Source: Trebonia sp963811335 (GTDB lineage: Bacteria; Actinomycetota; Actinomycetes; Streptosporangiales; Streptosporangiaceae). From it: a DNA stretch of 64,000 nt. Shown piece after piece: positions 1-9,719 of the stretch. The notes beneath the pieces are model-generated. The model had not been told where the DNA came from, did not search any database, and worked only from the letters and a program-made list of their open reading frames with translations. Positions within the stretch are counted from its first letter, which is position 1, and each line of letters starts with the position of its first letter. A program made the position numbers and the translations under genes. The stretch covers positions 434,001 through 498,000 of the forward strand of contig CAWERB010000023.1 of NCBI GenBank assembly GCA_963811335.1, read 5' to 3'.

Positions 1-1
1 C

Positions 2-1309
2 ACCAACCCCGCGGCCCGGAAAAATATCGAGACCTGGATTAAGGCCCTCGGACCTTCAACGTCGTTCAGGTACGGTGGCGGGGCATGGGCCGACGCCTAC
101 GACTGGCAAACCAATGTCGACACCTACGCCGCGGCGCAGAACAGGGTCCAGAGCAATGACTTCACGCTAGGCCACGGGTACGCCAGTAATTCCCTGGATT
201 ACCTGGACTTCGACTCCTACATGTCGGAGGTCAAAGCGGACGGGGCGCAAGGGCTGGTGACCGTCAACTACGGGTCCGGCACGCCGGAGCTCGCGGCCGC
301 GTGGGCTAAATGGATCGTCGCGCAGCATGATCCGGTCACTCAGTTCAACATCGGAAACGAGCCCTACGGATGCGGGGAAGTGAACTTCCCGATCACTACA
401 CCGCCGGCCAACTACACCGGATGGGAGCCGAACACCACGTACGGCTGCGCGCAGTACACCATGGGTTCCATTCCAGGGATGCAGCTGATCGCGCAGTCGT
501 TCATCGCGCACGGGCCAGCGTTCATGACCGCCATCAAGCAAGCGGACCCGAACGCCGTCATCGTCCTCCCGTACGCGATAAGCCCGCCGCATAACTCCGG
601 TTACGTATGGAATGACGCGGTGATGCCGGCCCTGCGGGGCGATTACCAGGGAATCGATGTTCTCTGGTACCCGTCTTTCACCACGACCCAAGAGCCAGAT
701 TCGAAGATCCTTTCATACCTGACGGATATCCCGGCGCGGGCGGCGGCGATCAAGGCCGACATCGCGAATTACTCCCCTGGCGTGTTCTGGATGATCGGTG
801 AGACCAACTCGTCCAACAAGGCCACGATGACGCCGGACAAGCCGCTCGGCGCGGTGTTCGCCGCGGGCGACGCGCTGTCCTGGCTCGCGCAAGGCGCCGC
901 AACCGTCGACTGGTGGCAGCAAGCCGACGCGCAGAACAGCGGCGGTAGCCGTACCAACCCCTCCTACAGCCTGTTCGACAACGACGGGAACCCGCAGACG
1001 CCGTACTGGGGCTGGCTGCTCGCCTCGAAGCTGGCTCAGCCTGGCGCGGTGCTGAGTGCCGATGCCGCCAATACGAATGCGACGATGCTCGCGTTCAGCT
1101 CGACGCTGGCCAACGGGCATCAGGCGGAGGCCTACATCAACCTCAGCACGACATCGAGCGGAACCGTCACCACCCCGTTTAACCCGGGATCGGGAGCGCT
1201 CACCGAGTGGCAGTACAGCAACCAGAACCCGGCCGTTACCAAGCAAACGTCTGCGCCGTCGCCGTCCATGACGGTGCCGCCGGAGTCGGTGACCGTGCTT
1301 GAGCAATGA
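2..1309 (+). CDS. Clan GH-A type glycoside hydrolase, 3' part only
   Basis: The frame is already open at the left edge, so the N-terminus lies outside the window; 435 residues are visible. Two carboxylate motifs fit a clan GH-A (beta/alpha)8 retaining hydrolase: a GNEP motif with Glu at about visible residue 120 (probable acid/base) and an IGETN motif with Glu at about residue 267 (probable nucleophile). The region after about residue 345 is rich in Ser, Thr and Asn and looks like an accessory beta-sandwich of the kind seen in arabinofuranosidase-like enzymes (GH39/GH51/GH79-like). Substrate cannot be assigned; a plant or microbial polysaccharide is an inference, and secretion cannot be judged without the missing start. 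It is followed by a convergent peptidase gene 13 bases away. Confidence 0.7.
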   Translation, partial: TNPAARKNIETWIKALGPSTSFRYGGGAWADAYDWQTNVDTYAAAQNRVQSNDFTLGHGYASNSLDYLDFDSYMSEVKADGAQGLVTVNYGSGTPELAAAWAKWIVAQHDPVTQFNIGNEPYGCGEVNFPITTPPANYTGWEPNTTYGCAQYTMGSIPGMQLIAQSFIAHGPAFMTAIKQADPNAVIVLPYAISPPHNSGYVWNDAVMPALRGDYQGIDVLWYPSFTTTQEPDSKILSYLTDIPARAAAIKADIANYSPGVFWMIGETNSSNKATMTPDKPLGAVFAAGDALSWLAQGAATVDWWQQADAQNSGGSRTNPSYSLFDNDGNPQTPYWGWLLASKLAQPGAVLSADAANTNATMLAFSSTLANGHQAEAYINLSTTSSGTVTTPFNPGSGALTEWQYSNQNPAVTKQTSAPSPSMTVPPESVTVLEQ

Positions 1310-1322
1310 CGGATGAGTGCCG

Positions 1323-2408
1323 TCAGCGCGGGCCGCGGCCCGGGGCGAGCAGGAACTCGGTCAGCGCCTGGTAGTAGGGGGCGATGGTGGTGATGTCGGC
1401 GTACTCGCCGGGGCCGTGCAGCCCGTCGCCGCCGATGCCGAACTCGACGGAGACGATGCCGTGCTCCGCGAAGAAGCACACGTCGCCGCTGCCGTGCCTG
1501 CGCACGAGTTCTCCGGCCTGCCCCTGGCCGCGGGCCGCCGCCCGGAGGGCGGCGATCTCCGGGTGCCGCTCGTCAGCGCGGTACGGCGGGTCGATCCGGT
1601 CGACGACGGCGGTGACGCCAGGCTCGCAGAAGCGCGCCAGGTAGGCGGCGAGCTGCCGCGGGGTTTTACCGTCCACGCCGGGATCGCCGGCGGGGAAGCG
1701 GATGTCCAGCCAGGCCTCGGCCTGGCTGGGCACCTGGTTGAGTGCCCGGTTCCTGGTGTCGACGCGGGCGACGCTCACGGTGGTCCGCCACGCTTCCTGG
1801 CCGGGGACCGGGTAGGCGGCCATGACGGCGTCGATGGCGCGGTTCAGCTTGAGCACCGCGTTATCGCCCAGCCAGGGGTAGGCGCTGTGCGCGCCGCGGC
1901 CTTCCGCGGTGAGCCGGGCGTGGGCAATCCCTTTGCACTCGGTGGCGATTCCCAGCCCGGTGGCCTCGCCGATGACCGCGAACCGCCCGGTGACTCCCTC
2001 GTTCAGCTGGTGCAGCGTGCCGTGCGGGTCGGCGGTCTCCTCGTCGGTGACCAGCATCAGGCCCAGCGGGCCGGGCACGCGGCCGGCCAGCTCACGGAAG
2101 GCCAGGGCCTGCGCGAGCGCGGCGATCTTCATGTCCATCGCGCCGCGCGCGAAAGCCGGTCACCCTCACGGTAGGCGACTGGGCCGCGGCGCGGCACACG
2201 TAGTGCGCGTTCGGTGACGCGAACGCGCCGCTGCGCGCCGCGGTAGGCCAGCCCGGCGCGCCCGCGGACTCGAACCGCTCCACGGTGAACCCGGGCCGGT
2301 GAAGTCGAGCACCAGGTCCACGGCCCTGGCCAGCTCGTCCGGCCGGCCGCTGACCGACTCCACCGACAGTAGCTCGGCCGCCGCCTCAAGGAACGACGCC
2401 ATTTCCAC
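1323..2408 (-). pseudogene. M20-family metallopeptidase/deacylase, frameshifted N-terminal part
   Basis: The C-terminal 271 residues (reading down from 2138) are a good M20 (ArgE/DapE/CPG2-like) zinc hydrolase: DMK after the first metal region, TDEET with the catalytic Glu pair, GEAT, the GRGAHSAYP dimerisation-domain motif and a final GPGEYADI. The N-terminus starts at 2408 (residues MEMASFLEAAAELL) but the frame must change near 2290 and again near 2160, and the segment that should carry the HLD metal motif is scrambled over three frames, so more than two indels are likely. As written the gene cannot make the whole enzyme. The family cleaves amide or peptide bonds in the cytoplasm; the substrate is unknown. 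It lies 35 bases downstream of the LUD gene on the same strand and may be cotranscribed with it. Confidence 0.75.
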
Positions 2409-2443
2409 GGCCCCATCCTGTCAGCCCGGCACGGCGTGACGTG

Positions 2444-3082
2444 TCAGAAGCCGATGGCCTCGCGCAGCAGCAGCACGGTGCCGCGCCCCGGCTGGTACTC
2501 CGCGTTCAGGATCAGCAGCCGGTTGACCGCGCTCGGCACGCCGTAGGCTTCAAGGGCACGGGCGTTCTCCAGCGGAAGGGCGTGCTCCTCGACGCGGCGC
2601 AACGCGGCGCTCAGGTCGGGCACCACCTTCTGCGCGCCGGCCACCCAGATCGCGCGGCCGGCGCCGCCGGCGAAGCCGGGCAGCTGGCTTCCGCTGGCCG
2701 AGGCGGCCACCAGGGACCCGGTCTCGGTGACCGCGGCGACGCTGCCGATGATGACGTCCGGGCTGGCGAGCAGCCGCCGGAACTCATCCGCTTGGGCAAC
2801 GCGGTCCATGGTGAGGGCACGCGGCCTGACGGCCTGGTACCGGCCGCTCGCGTTGACGTCCGCGTCGATGCCGGACAGGCGCAGCGTCTCGCTCGCCGCG
2901 GTGAGCACGCTGGCGCCCTCGGGAAGCAGCTCCGCGACGCGAGCCCGCGCCGCGGCGGCGTCATCGAGGATCTCGACGGCGAAGCCGTGCGCCGTCAGCG
3001 CGGCGGCCGCCCGCTCCAGGCGCGGCGCGGGCGCCGGATCGGTGAACTGGGCTGCCGGGGCCTGGGGAATCGGGGTGTTCAT
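2444..3082 (-). CDS. LUD-domain protein (LutC-like)
   Basis: A 212-residue protein with the fold pattern of the LUD (DUF162) family, whose best known members LutB/LutC take part in iron-sulfur dependent lactate oxidation. Visible family features are the segment TAASETLRLSG (about residues 50-60), the central DVIIGSVAAVTETGSLV block and the C-terminal VNRLLILNAEYQPGRG. The start at 3082 is supported by a strong ribosome binding site, GGAGGAACT, directly before ATG. No lutA or lutB gene is adjacent, so a lactate role is not shown. It is divergent from the SigJ-type sigma gene (155 bases between starts), and the damaged M20 peptidase follows on the same strand. Confidence 0.8.
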   Translation of the reverse strand: MNTPIPQAPAAQFTDPAPAPRLERAAAALTAHGFAVEILDDAAAARARVAELLPEGASVLTAASETLRLSGIDADVNASGRYQAVRPRALTMDRVAQADEFRRLLASPDVIIGSVAAVTETGSLVAASASGSQLPGFAGGAGRAIWVAGAQKVVPDLSAALRRVEEHALPLENARALEAYGVPSAVNRLLILNAEYQPGRGTVLLLREAIGF

Positions 3083-3236
3083 AGTTCCTCCGGGACTGTT
3101 CGCTGGCTGAGGATGGGTGACAGCAGTCCGACCAGGCGGCTGCGCGGAACGTGAGGCGGCCCGCCGCCTCACGTTCCGGTGCGCTGTCTTGTCATCAGTG
3201 GTGAGGGCAACCGCGACAGAAGGAGCCGCCGGCATC

Positions 3237-4179
3237 ATGAGCACCCCATCCCGGGCCGGGCACGGCAGTACCGCGAGCGACCTGGACGCGGTGATGAGCG
3301 AGCGGCGACAGCTGATCAACGTCACCTACCGGCTCCTTGGCTCGCTGGCCGAGGCCGAGGACGCCGTGCAGGAGACCTACGCCCGCTGGTATGCCATGCC
3401 CGCGCCGCAGCGGGACGCGATCGAGTCACCCGGCGCCTGGCTGACCACGGTCGCCAGCCGCATCTGCCTCACCCTGCTCGGCTCCGCGCGCGCCCGGCGG
3501 GAGACCTACGTCGGCGAGTGGATCCCCGAGCCGCTGCCCGCCGGCCCGCAGTGGCCCGGCGGGCACCCCGGCGGCAGCTGCGCCGACCCCGCCGACCGCG
3601 TCACGCTCGATGAGTCGGTGAGCATGGCGTTCCTGGTCGTGCTCGAGTCGATGACCCCGGCCGAGCGCGTCGCGTTCATCTTGCATGACGTCTTCCGCTA
3701 CCCGTTCGCCGAGGTGGCCGGCATCGTCGGGCGCACCCCCGCGGCGTGCCGCCAGCTCGCCTCCTGCGGCCCGCCGCCGTGTCCGCGCGGCGCAGCCGCC
3801 CGGGGCGGGCCAGTCCGCCCGGCAGGCCGCGGTCGTCCGGGCCTTCCGGCTGGCCTGGGAGGCGAAGGATATCGACGCTCTCGTTCGGCTGCTCGACCCG
3901 GATGCCACCGCGGTCGCCGACGGCGGCGGGCGGGCCGTCACCTTCGTCGACCCCATCGCCGGCGGCGAGCGGATCGCCCGCGCGTGGATCGAGATCGCCC
4001 GCAGGACGCCGGCGGGCATGCGGTTCCTGGAACGCACGGTCAACGGCCAGCCCGGCCTGGTGGCCGAGCAGGACGGCCGCATCGTGACGGTGTTCGCGTT
4101 CGAGGTCGCCGGCGACCACGTCAAGCGCATCTGGGTCGTCCGCAACCCGGACAAGCTCCGCCCCTGGACCGCTGGGTGA
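3237..4179 (+). pseudogene. sigJ-like: SigJ-type ECF41 sigma factor with SnoaL-like tail, one frameshift
   Basis: The first frame (from ATG 3237) gives sigma region 2 (RRQLINVTYRLLGSLAEAED, about residues 22-41, then VQETYARWY) and sigma region 4 (TPAERVAFILHDVFRYPFAE, helix-turn-helix ending TPAACRQLAS at about residue 178). Near 3770 the frame shifts by +1, after which ARRRVR and the SnoaL-like C-terminal domain follow to 4179 (SARQAAVVRAFRLAWEAKD and NPDKLRPW ending). Joined, this is a full-length ECF41 factor of about 310 residues, a group in which the tail domain controls activity in place of a classical anti-sigma factor. Whether the shift is real or an assembly error is open. It is convergent with, and overlapped by, the open frame of the next MFS gene. 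Confidence 0.8.
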
Positions 4180-5412
4180 CCGGCTTTGCCGCGTCGGGCG
4201 CTGCTCTTGCTCGTGCCGCGGCGGCACGCGCAGTGCCCGCAGACCGGTCACGGCAAGCAGCACCATGACGCCGGCGGCGACCGCGGCGACCGCGAAGCCG
4301 CCGTGCGCGCCGAAGGCGTCCACCGCCCAGCCGGCCGCCGCCGCCGCGCCGGCCGAGCCCGCCGCGCTGGCCGAGTTCAGCCAGGCAAACGCCTGGGTGA
4401 GCACGGCCCGGTGGACAGCCGATTCGGCAAGCACCGAGCAGAGGACATAGACCGGAGGGACCGCGAGCCCGGTAAGCGCGACGCAGCATCCCAGTTCGAG
4501 CGGTGACCCGGCCACCAGCAACGACAGGCAGCCGACCGCGAGCCCGGCCGTGGCCACCGCCAGCTGTACCCGCGCGGGCGTGCGCCACCGGCGCTGCCCG
4601 TACAGCACGCCGGCCAGCACGCTGGCGCAACCGGACGCCAGGAACGCCGCGGCGGCCGCGCCCGGCGCGCCGTGCTCAACCGCGAACGCCGTCACTGCGA
4701 TCGGCATGGCACCGAAGAACCCGCCGAGCGCCAGCGTCACGCCGGCCAGCACCGCGAAACCGGGCCGCACCAGCCAGCGGCCGCCGCGGTGGCGCTCGGC
4801 GGCGCCGGATGCCGGCGGCGCGGTGCGGCGCTGCGCGGCAAAGCCCAGCCCGCCGGCCACCACCAAGGCGGCGGCCAGGATCGTGCCTGCCGTCGGGTAC
4901 CCGCTCGTGCCGAGGACGGCGACCAGGACCGGGCCGGCCAGGTAGGCCAGCTCGTTGACCACCGATTCCAGCGCGAACGCGGTTGGCAGGGCCGCGGACC
5001 GCGAGTCGCGCAGCAGCGCCGCCCAGCGGGCCGCGGACAGCGCGCCGAGCTGGGGAATGGTGGCGCCGGCCAGTACCCCGCCCGCCGTCATCAGCCAGTC
5101 CGGGGTGCCGTCGGCGACCAGGGCGAGCAGCGCGGCCACCGCCGCGGCGTGGGCCAGCAGCACGGGCGGCAGCACCCGGGTCTGGCCGAAGCGGTCGGTG
5201 AGCCGGGCGAGTTGCGGCCCGGCTACCGCCTGGGCGACGGCGAACCCGCCGGTCACCAGCCCGGCCGGGCCATAGGAGCCGGTCCTGGCGTGCACCAGCC
5301 AGACAATGCCCAGGCTGGTCATCGCGATGCCGACCCGGCCGACGGCCGCGGTCAGGAAAAAGGGGGCGGCACCCGGGGCGCGCAACAGGGTGCGATAGGT
5401 CGCCGACGACAT
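3676..5412 (-). CDS. MFS transporter, 12 membrane segments, with abnormal C-terminal overrun
   Basis: From ATG 5412 the first ~410 residues form an MFS permease with about 12 hydrophobic segments and a degenerate motif A loop (ARLTDRFGQTR, about residues 70-80). The natural end should be near the charged stretch RALRVPPRHEQEQ (about nt 4190). Instead the frame stays open for another ~170 residues through the antisense of the sigma factor gene, giving an Arg/Asp-rich tail with no transporter character; loss of the normal stop through a small indel is the likely reason. Substrate is unknown; an efflux role is only a family-level guess. A 309-base gap separates its start from the divergent ABC exporter; I see no gene there. 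Confidence 0.75.
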   Translation of the reverse strand: MSSATYRTLLRAPGAAPFFLTAAVGRVGIAMTSLGIVWLVHARTGSYGPAGLVTGGFAVAQAVAGPQLARLTDRFGQTRVLPPVLLAHAAAVAALLALVADGTPDWLMTAGGVLAGATIPQLGALSAARWAALLRDSRSAALPTAFALESVVNELAYLAGPVLVAVLGTSGYPTAGTILAAALVVAGGLGFAAQRRTAPPASGAAERHRGGRWLVRPGFAVLAGVTLALGGFFGAMPIAVTAFAVEHGAPGAAAAAFLASGCASVLAGVLYGQRRWRTPARVQLAVATAGLAVGCLSLLVAGSPLELGCCVALTGLAVPPVYVLCSVLAESAVHRAVLTQAFAWLNSASAAGSAGAAAAAGWAVDAFGAHGGFAVAAVAAGVMVLLAVTGLRALRVPPRHEQEQRPTRQSRSPSGPGAELVRVADDPDALDVVAGDLEREHRHDAAVLLGHQAGLAVDRAFQEPHARRRPAGDLDPRAGDPLAAGDGVDEGDGPPAAVGDRGGIRVEQPNESVDILRLPGQPEGPDDRGLPGGLARPGRLRRADTAAGRRRRAGGTPRGCARRCRPPRRTGSGRRHAR

Positions 5413-5721
5413 GATGTGTCCCGTTCGCTGCCCGGCGGGGCGGACCACCCGGGGTCGTCGGCGTCCAGAATTTACCGACCCGTGGTTATCACCTGGAACC
5501 GTCCACTGGCGGCGCGGGGCGGGGACACGCACCCCACGCCGGCTCCATCACCGGGCAGAAGCCTTACGCAGCCGTCTCGGCTGATCGCGGTTGTTGAGAC
5601 CTAACGAGCGTAGGCACCAAGGACAGCGCATGTCCAGCCCGCCAGGCGGCGAAAAACCAGTCGCTCTCGCAGGCCCCCGTCGGGCAGCATGTGACGGTTG
5701 GCTGCTCAGAACGGGGGCGTG

Positions 5722-7708
5722 ATGACCGCAGCTGAACATGACCGCGGCTCTGCGACCAGGAAACGGTCGGTGCTGCTCGCGCTGCGCTACTACGGCCGCC
5801 AAATGGCGCGCCTGCGGCGCTTCACCGTGCCGGGCATGCTGCTGCCCGCGCTCGGAAACACGTGCCTGTACTACATGGCGCCGCTGTTCGTCGCCCGGCT
5901 GGTCGGCCGCTTCGCCGGCCACGGGCAGGTCGGCGTCGGCGCGGTACTGCCGTACATACTGGGCTTCGCCGGCACGCTGCTTTGCGGCGAGATCCTGTGG
6001 CGGATCGGCATTCACTGCCTGAACCGCCTAGACGGTCACGGGATCGAGAACCTCTACGTGATCGGAATGGACGAGCTGCTGGCGAAGGACGCCGCGTTCT
6101 TCCACGACAACTTCGCCGGCTCACTGACCAAGCGGGTGCTGAGCTTCGCCGCCCGGTTCGAGGAGTTCGCCGACACGCTGAATTTCAACGTGGTCGGCAA
6201 CCTGGTGCCGCTCGCGTTCGCGTCGGTGGTGCTCTGGCACTACGACCCGCTGCTCGTCGCCGGGCTCATCGGCCTGATCGTGGTGACCGGAGCCAGCGTC
6301 GCACCCGCTGATCCGGCGCCGGCAGCGACTCGTCGACGAGCGCGAGGAGGTGAGCGCGCACGTGTCCGGGCGCGTCGCCGACAGCATCGCGAACATGGAA
6401 ACGATCCGCGCGTTCGCGGCCGAGGACCGGGAAGCCGCCGAGCACCGCTCCCGCGTCGCCGACCTGAGGCGCAAGTCGATGCGCTCGTGGGACTACCACA
6501 ACCTGCGCATCGACGTGCTCGTCTCGCCGCTGTCGGTGCTGGCCAACGCCCTCGGCCTGCTGCTCGCCGTCGCCCTCGGCGGCGGCAGCCACGGGATCGA
6601 GGTGATCATCGTGGCCTTCACGTACTACTCCAACGCGACGCGCATCATGTTCGAGTTCAACCAGACCTACCGGCACCTGGAGAGCTCGCTGACGGAGGCC
6701 GCGCAGTTCACCGAGTTGCTGCTCACCCCGCCGACCGTGACCGACCCGTCCGCCCCGGAGCCGCTGCGGCCGAAGGCGAGCGACGTCCGGTTCGAGCGGG
6801 TGACGTTCGCGCACGACGGCGGGCAGCCGTTGTTCGCCGACCTCGACCTCGCCGTGCCGAACGGCACCAGGCTCGGCCTCGTCGGCCGGTCGGGCGGCGG
6901 CAAGACCACGCTGACGCGACTGCTGCTGCGGATGATGGACATCGACGACGGCAGGATCCTGATCGGCGGGCAGGACATCAGCAAGCTGCGCCAGTCTGAC
7001 CTGCGCAGCCTGATCGCGTACGTACCGCAGGACCCCGCGATGTTCCACCGGACGCTGCGCGACAACATCGCGTTCGCGCGCCCGGAGGCGACGGCCGCGG
7101 AGATCCGCCAGGCGGCGGAGGCGGCGCACGTGACGGAGTTCGCCGACGCGCTGCCTGACGGATTCGACACGATGGTCGGCGAGCGCGGCGTGAAGCTGTC
7201 GGGCGGGCAGCGGCAGCGGGTTGCGCTGGCCCGGGCAATCCTGCGTGACGCGCCGGTCCTGCTACTCGATGAGGCGACAAGCGCGCTGGACTCGGAAAGC
7301 GAGATCCTCATCCAGCAGGCGCTGTGGCGGCTCATGGAGGGCCGCACCGCACTGGTCGTCGCGCACCGGCTGAGCACGGTCGCGCGCATGGACCAGCTGG
7401 TCGTCCTCGACCACGGGCGGATCGTCGAGAAGGGTACCCACCAGGAACTGCTCGGCCTCGACGGCACGTACGCCAGGCTCTGGCAGCACCAGTCCGGCGG
7501 CTTCCTCGACGACGTCGAGGAAGCCGCGCAAGCCCAAGCCCCGGGTGAGCGGGCAGCCGCCCGATCAGTCTCTGGTGAGCTGGCTGGACGGCGGCAGCAG
7601 AGATGCGAAGGAGTGGGTTGGTGGGAGACGCTCTCGCTCCGCCTCCTCGCTCTTCGTTTGCTCGTTATTGGACGGCTGCCGCGATCAGTTCCATCGGCTC
7701 GGCGGTGA
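5722..7708 (+). pseudogene. ABC exporter, fused permease-ATPase half transporter, one frameshift
   Basis: The first frame (ATG 5722, poor GGGGG ribosome site) encodes the membrane domain; near 6295 the frame shifts by +1 and continues as HPLIRRRQRLVDEREEV into the rest of the membrane domain and the ATPase. The nucleotide-binding domain is complete: Walker A GRSGGGKTT, Q-loop YVPQDPAMF, signature LSGGQRQRV, Walker B LLLDEATSALD and H-loop VVAHRLST. This is a type IV (MsbA/LmrA-like) exporter half that should dimerise in the inner membrane; cargo unknown. The last ~60 residues after FLDDVEEAAQAQ look non-native and overlap the start of the following MFS gene, so the true stop may also be lost. 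Confidence 0.85.
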
Positions 7709-8892
7709 CCGCGGTTGCGATGCCCGTACTGGTTGTCCAGTTGCTCGGCGCGACACCGTTCGAGGTCGGTGTTGTGAACGCCGCCCAGTTCGTGCCGTAT
7801 GCGCTGCTCGGGCTCATCGCTGGCGTGTATACCGACCGGTGGCGCCGGAAACCCGTACTCGTATGGGCGAGCGTCGGGCGTGCTCTGTCCCTGGGCGCAA
7901 TCCCGGTCCTGTGGGTGATCGGCGTACTGCACATCTGGGTACTGGTCATCGCCCTGCTGCTGTTCGGCGCGTTCTCCGTTTTCGGGTTCGCTGCGACCCA
8001 GTCGCTGCTTCCTCGCCTGGTGCCTCGGGAAAGATTGGTTCCGGCCAATGCGCGGCTCGATCAAACAGACGCCGCTGCTCAGACTCTCGGACCAGCGATC
8101 GGCGGCGGACTCGTCGGGCTGCTGGGAGCCCCTGTAGCGATCACCATTGACGCGATCAGCTACCTCATCGACGCAGCACTCAACGCGAGCATCCGGGTGG
8201 ACGAGCCCCGGCCTGGCTCCCGCACCCGCAATCTTCGCGCCGAGATTCACGACGGCCTGCGATGGACATATCGACATCGCACGCTTGGCCCGTTGGCGGT
8301 GTCGACCCATGTCTGGTTCCTCGCCAATGGGGCCGCAATGACCGTCCTTTCCCTCCTTGCCCTGCGATCGCTCGGGTTCACCGCGTACACATTCGGGTTG
8401 CTGCTCGCGGTCTTCGGTATCACCAGCCTGATCGGCGCGTCGATCGCACCATGGTGCGGTGCTCGGCTCGGATCGGGACGGGTGATCATTCTCGCACGCG
8501 TGGCGTACCCGATTGCCTGGCTCCTCGTGGCCATCACCCCTTCAACCGCGACCGGTGATGCCCTGCTGTTCGTTGCGCTGTCCCTCCAGGGACTCGCCAT
8601 GGGCGTGGAGAACTCAAACGAGATGGGCTACTGGCAGGCACTCACGCCGGATAAACTTCTCGGCCGATCGAACGCCACCAGACGCTCGGCCAACCGAACG
8701 ATAGCCGCACTCGGAGCTCTCAGTGCAGGCCTCGTCGTCGGCCTGATCGGTGATCGCCCCACGCTCATCGGCGTGATCATCGTTTTCGCGGCCGCGGCGC
8801 TCACCGCAGCGCTATCGCCACTGCGCGAATCACCCAATCAAGCCAGCATAAAGGCTGAGACGTCTTCCCCTTCCCCGAAGGATGAGTCTTAA
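7621..8892 (+). CDS. MFS efflux transporter, macrolide-efflux (DHA3) type
   Basis: A 423-residue protein with about 12 membrane segments, resembling the MefA/DHA3 branch: FARYWTAAAISSIGSAVTAV opening, a motif-A-like GVYTDRWRRKPVLVW loop (about residues 66-80) and a conserved ARLDQTDAAAQTLGPAIGG segment after membrane helix 4. GTG 7621 is preferred over ATG 7603 because GAAGGAG ends 7 bases before it. The start lies inside the 3' end of the ABC exporter frame, so the two exporters are probably cotranscribed. A drug or metabolite efflux role is inferred from family only. Codon use is slightly less GC-biased than its neighbours. Confidence 0.8.
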   Translation: MGDALAPPPRSSFARYWTAAAISSIGSAVTAVAMPVLVVQLLGATPFEVGVVNAAQFVPYALLGLIAGVYTDRWRRKPVLVWASVGRALSLGAIPVLWVIGVLHIWVLVIALLLFGAFSVFGFAATQSLLPRLVPRERLVPANARLDQTDAAAQTLGPAIGGGLVGLLGAPVAITIDAISYLIDAALNASIRVDEPRPGSRTRNLRAEIHDGLRWTYRHRTLGPLAVSTHVWFLANGAAMTVLSLLALRSLGFTAYTFGLLLAVFGITSLIGASIAPWCGARLGSGRVIILARVAYPIAWLLVAITPSTATGDALLFVALSLQGLAMGVENSNEMGYWQALTPDKLLGRSNATRRSANRTIAALGALSAGLVVGLIGDRPTLIGVIIVFAAAALTAALSPLRESPNQASIKAETSSPSPKDES

Positions 8893-9233
8893 GCGGGCTA
8901 TGCGTGGCCGCACTCGACGTGCACCCTGCGGTTACCGGCAAACAGCCGGCGAGCCAGCCCGGTGCCGGCCTGTCGGCCGCGTTCCTGTGAGCGGGTCTCC
9001 TGACCTTGGTGAATTCGCCGGTCGTGTCTTCCCAGCTCCTCCGCGAAGGCGCGGGGCACCAGCGCACAAGGGTAGTTCCACTAATTGCGTCGTGATTTTA
9101 GGGGCTGGCGTCTCGGTCCCAGCGGTGCGCTGCGGGCAGGCTTCGCCGCGTCATGCCGGCGCTCGCGTTACCTGGCAGGCCGCCGCCTGCGCTGGCCGCG
9201 GTGCCCGCCTCGCCGCCGCGACGGGTTCAAGGT

Positions 9234-9293
9234 TTAACGGGCAAATTCCGCGCATCAGGTAAATAGAGCACCGCTCACACGCAATGCCGTTAA
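9234..9293. repeat. Intergenic palindromic repeat, copy 1
   Basis: Bases 9234-9281 match 55548-55595 at 43 of 48 positions without gaps. The element opens with TTAACGGG and is closed by an inverted CCGTTAA at 9287-9293, so the termini are inverted repeats. It lies between genes in both places. Function unknown; a REP-like or MITE-like element, or a conserved binding site, are the main possibilities. Confidence 0.7.
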
Positions 9294-9370
9294 GGTGGGC
9301 GAGGTGTCCGGCTGGCAGGGTTAGCGTCCACGGGAAAGGCGCAGCCTGTCCCTCCCGGGGCCTCGACTCT

Positions 9371-9415
9371 CTATCAGTTTCTGCCTCCCCGGGACCACCT
9401 CCTATCAGTTTCTGC
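9371..9415. repeat. 14-base direct repeat, period 31
   Basis: CTATCAGTTTCTGC occurs at 9371-9384 and again at 9402-9415. A related inverted segment, GCAGAAA at 9439 and CGATAG at 9456-9461, follows within 25 bases. The arrangement resembles a multi-site protein binding region, but no gene starts close downstream. Confidence 0.6.
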
Positions 9416-9655
9416 GTCCTATACCGGACATATCGGGCGCAGAAATGACCGAAATCGATAGGGAGTTGCTGACCGGCGCGCCGACACCAACCCGTCAACA
9501 CCGGCGCTGACGCCAGCAGGGCCCGAGACGGGCTCTGGACAGACACGAGCAAGACAAATGGCCGAGTAGACGCGGGGCTGCGGCGCGCAAGCTAGATGGA
9601 GCGCGTCATGGAACCGCTGCCCCTCGGTCCGGGCGTCTTACGGTCAAGCCGGGTA

Positions 9656-9693
9656 GCGAACGGCGGCCTGGTTCGGCCTGGCCCGCCGTTCGC
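9656..9693 (-). terminator. Probable hairpin terminator of the VOC gene
   Basis: GCGAACGGCGG at 9656-9666 pairs perfectly with CCGCCGTTCGC at 9683-9693 (11-base stem, 16-base loop). It begins 27 bases past the stop of the VOC gene on the minus strand. There is no U-tract, as is common in actinobacteria. Confidence 0.6.
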
Positions 9694-9719
9694 CCGTGCC
9701 GGTGGTGGCCCGGCGGTGC

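Larger units (their letters stand above)
8893..9655. other. Intergenic region with repeats, no convincing gene
   Basis: About 760 bases without a protein that I can support. Open frames here are short and compositionally random. The region holds a 48-base element found again near 55.5 kb and a pair of 14-base direct repeats with a partial inverted partner (both listed separately). The sequence around 9370-9470 is visibly less GC-rich than the flanking genes. Confidence 0.6.

Noticed and set aside
1317..2174. Plus-strand frame antisense to the M20 peptidase
   Set aside because: Composition is that of an antisense shadow; the minus strand shows the M20 motifs.
9151..9552. Minus-strand frames across both copies of the palindromic repeat sharing a CERC-IY pattern
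   Set aside because: The similarity follows from the DNA repeat; the flanking residues are unrelated and the DNA palindrome explains it better.
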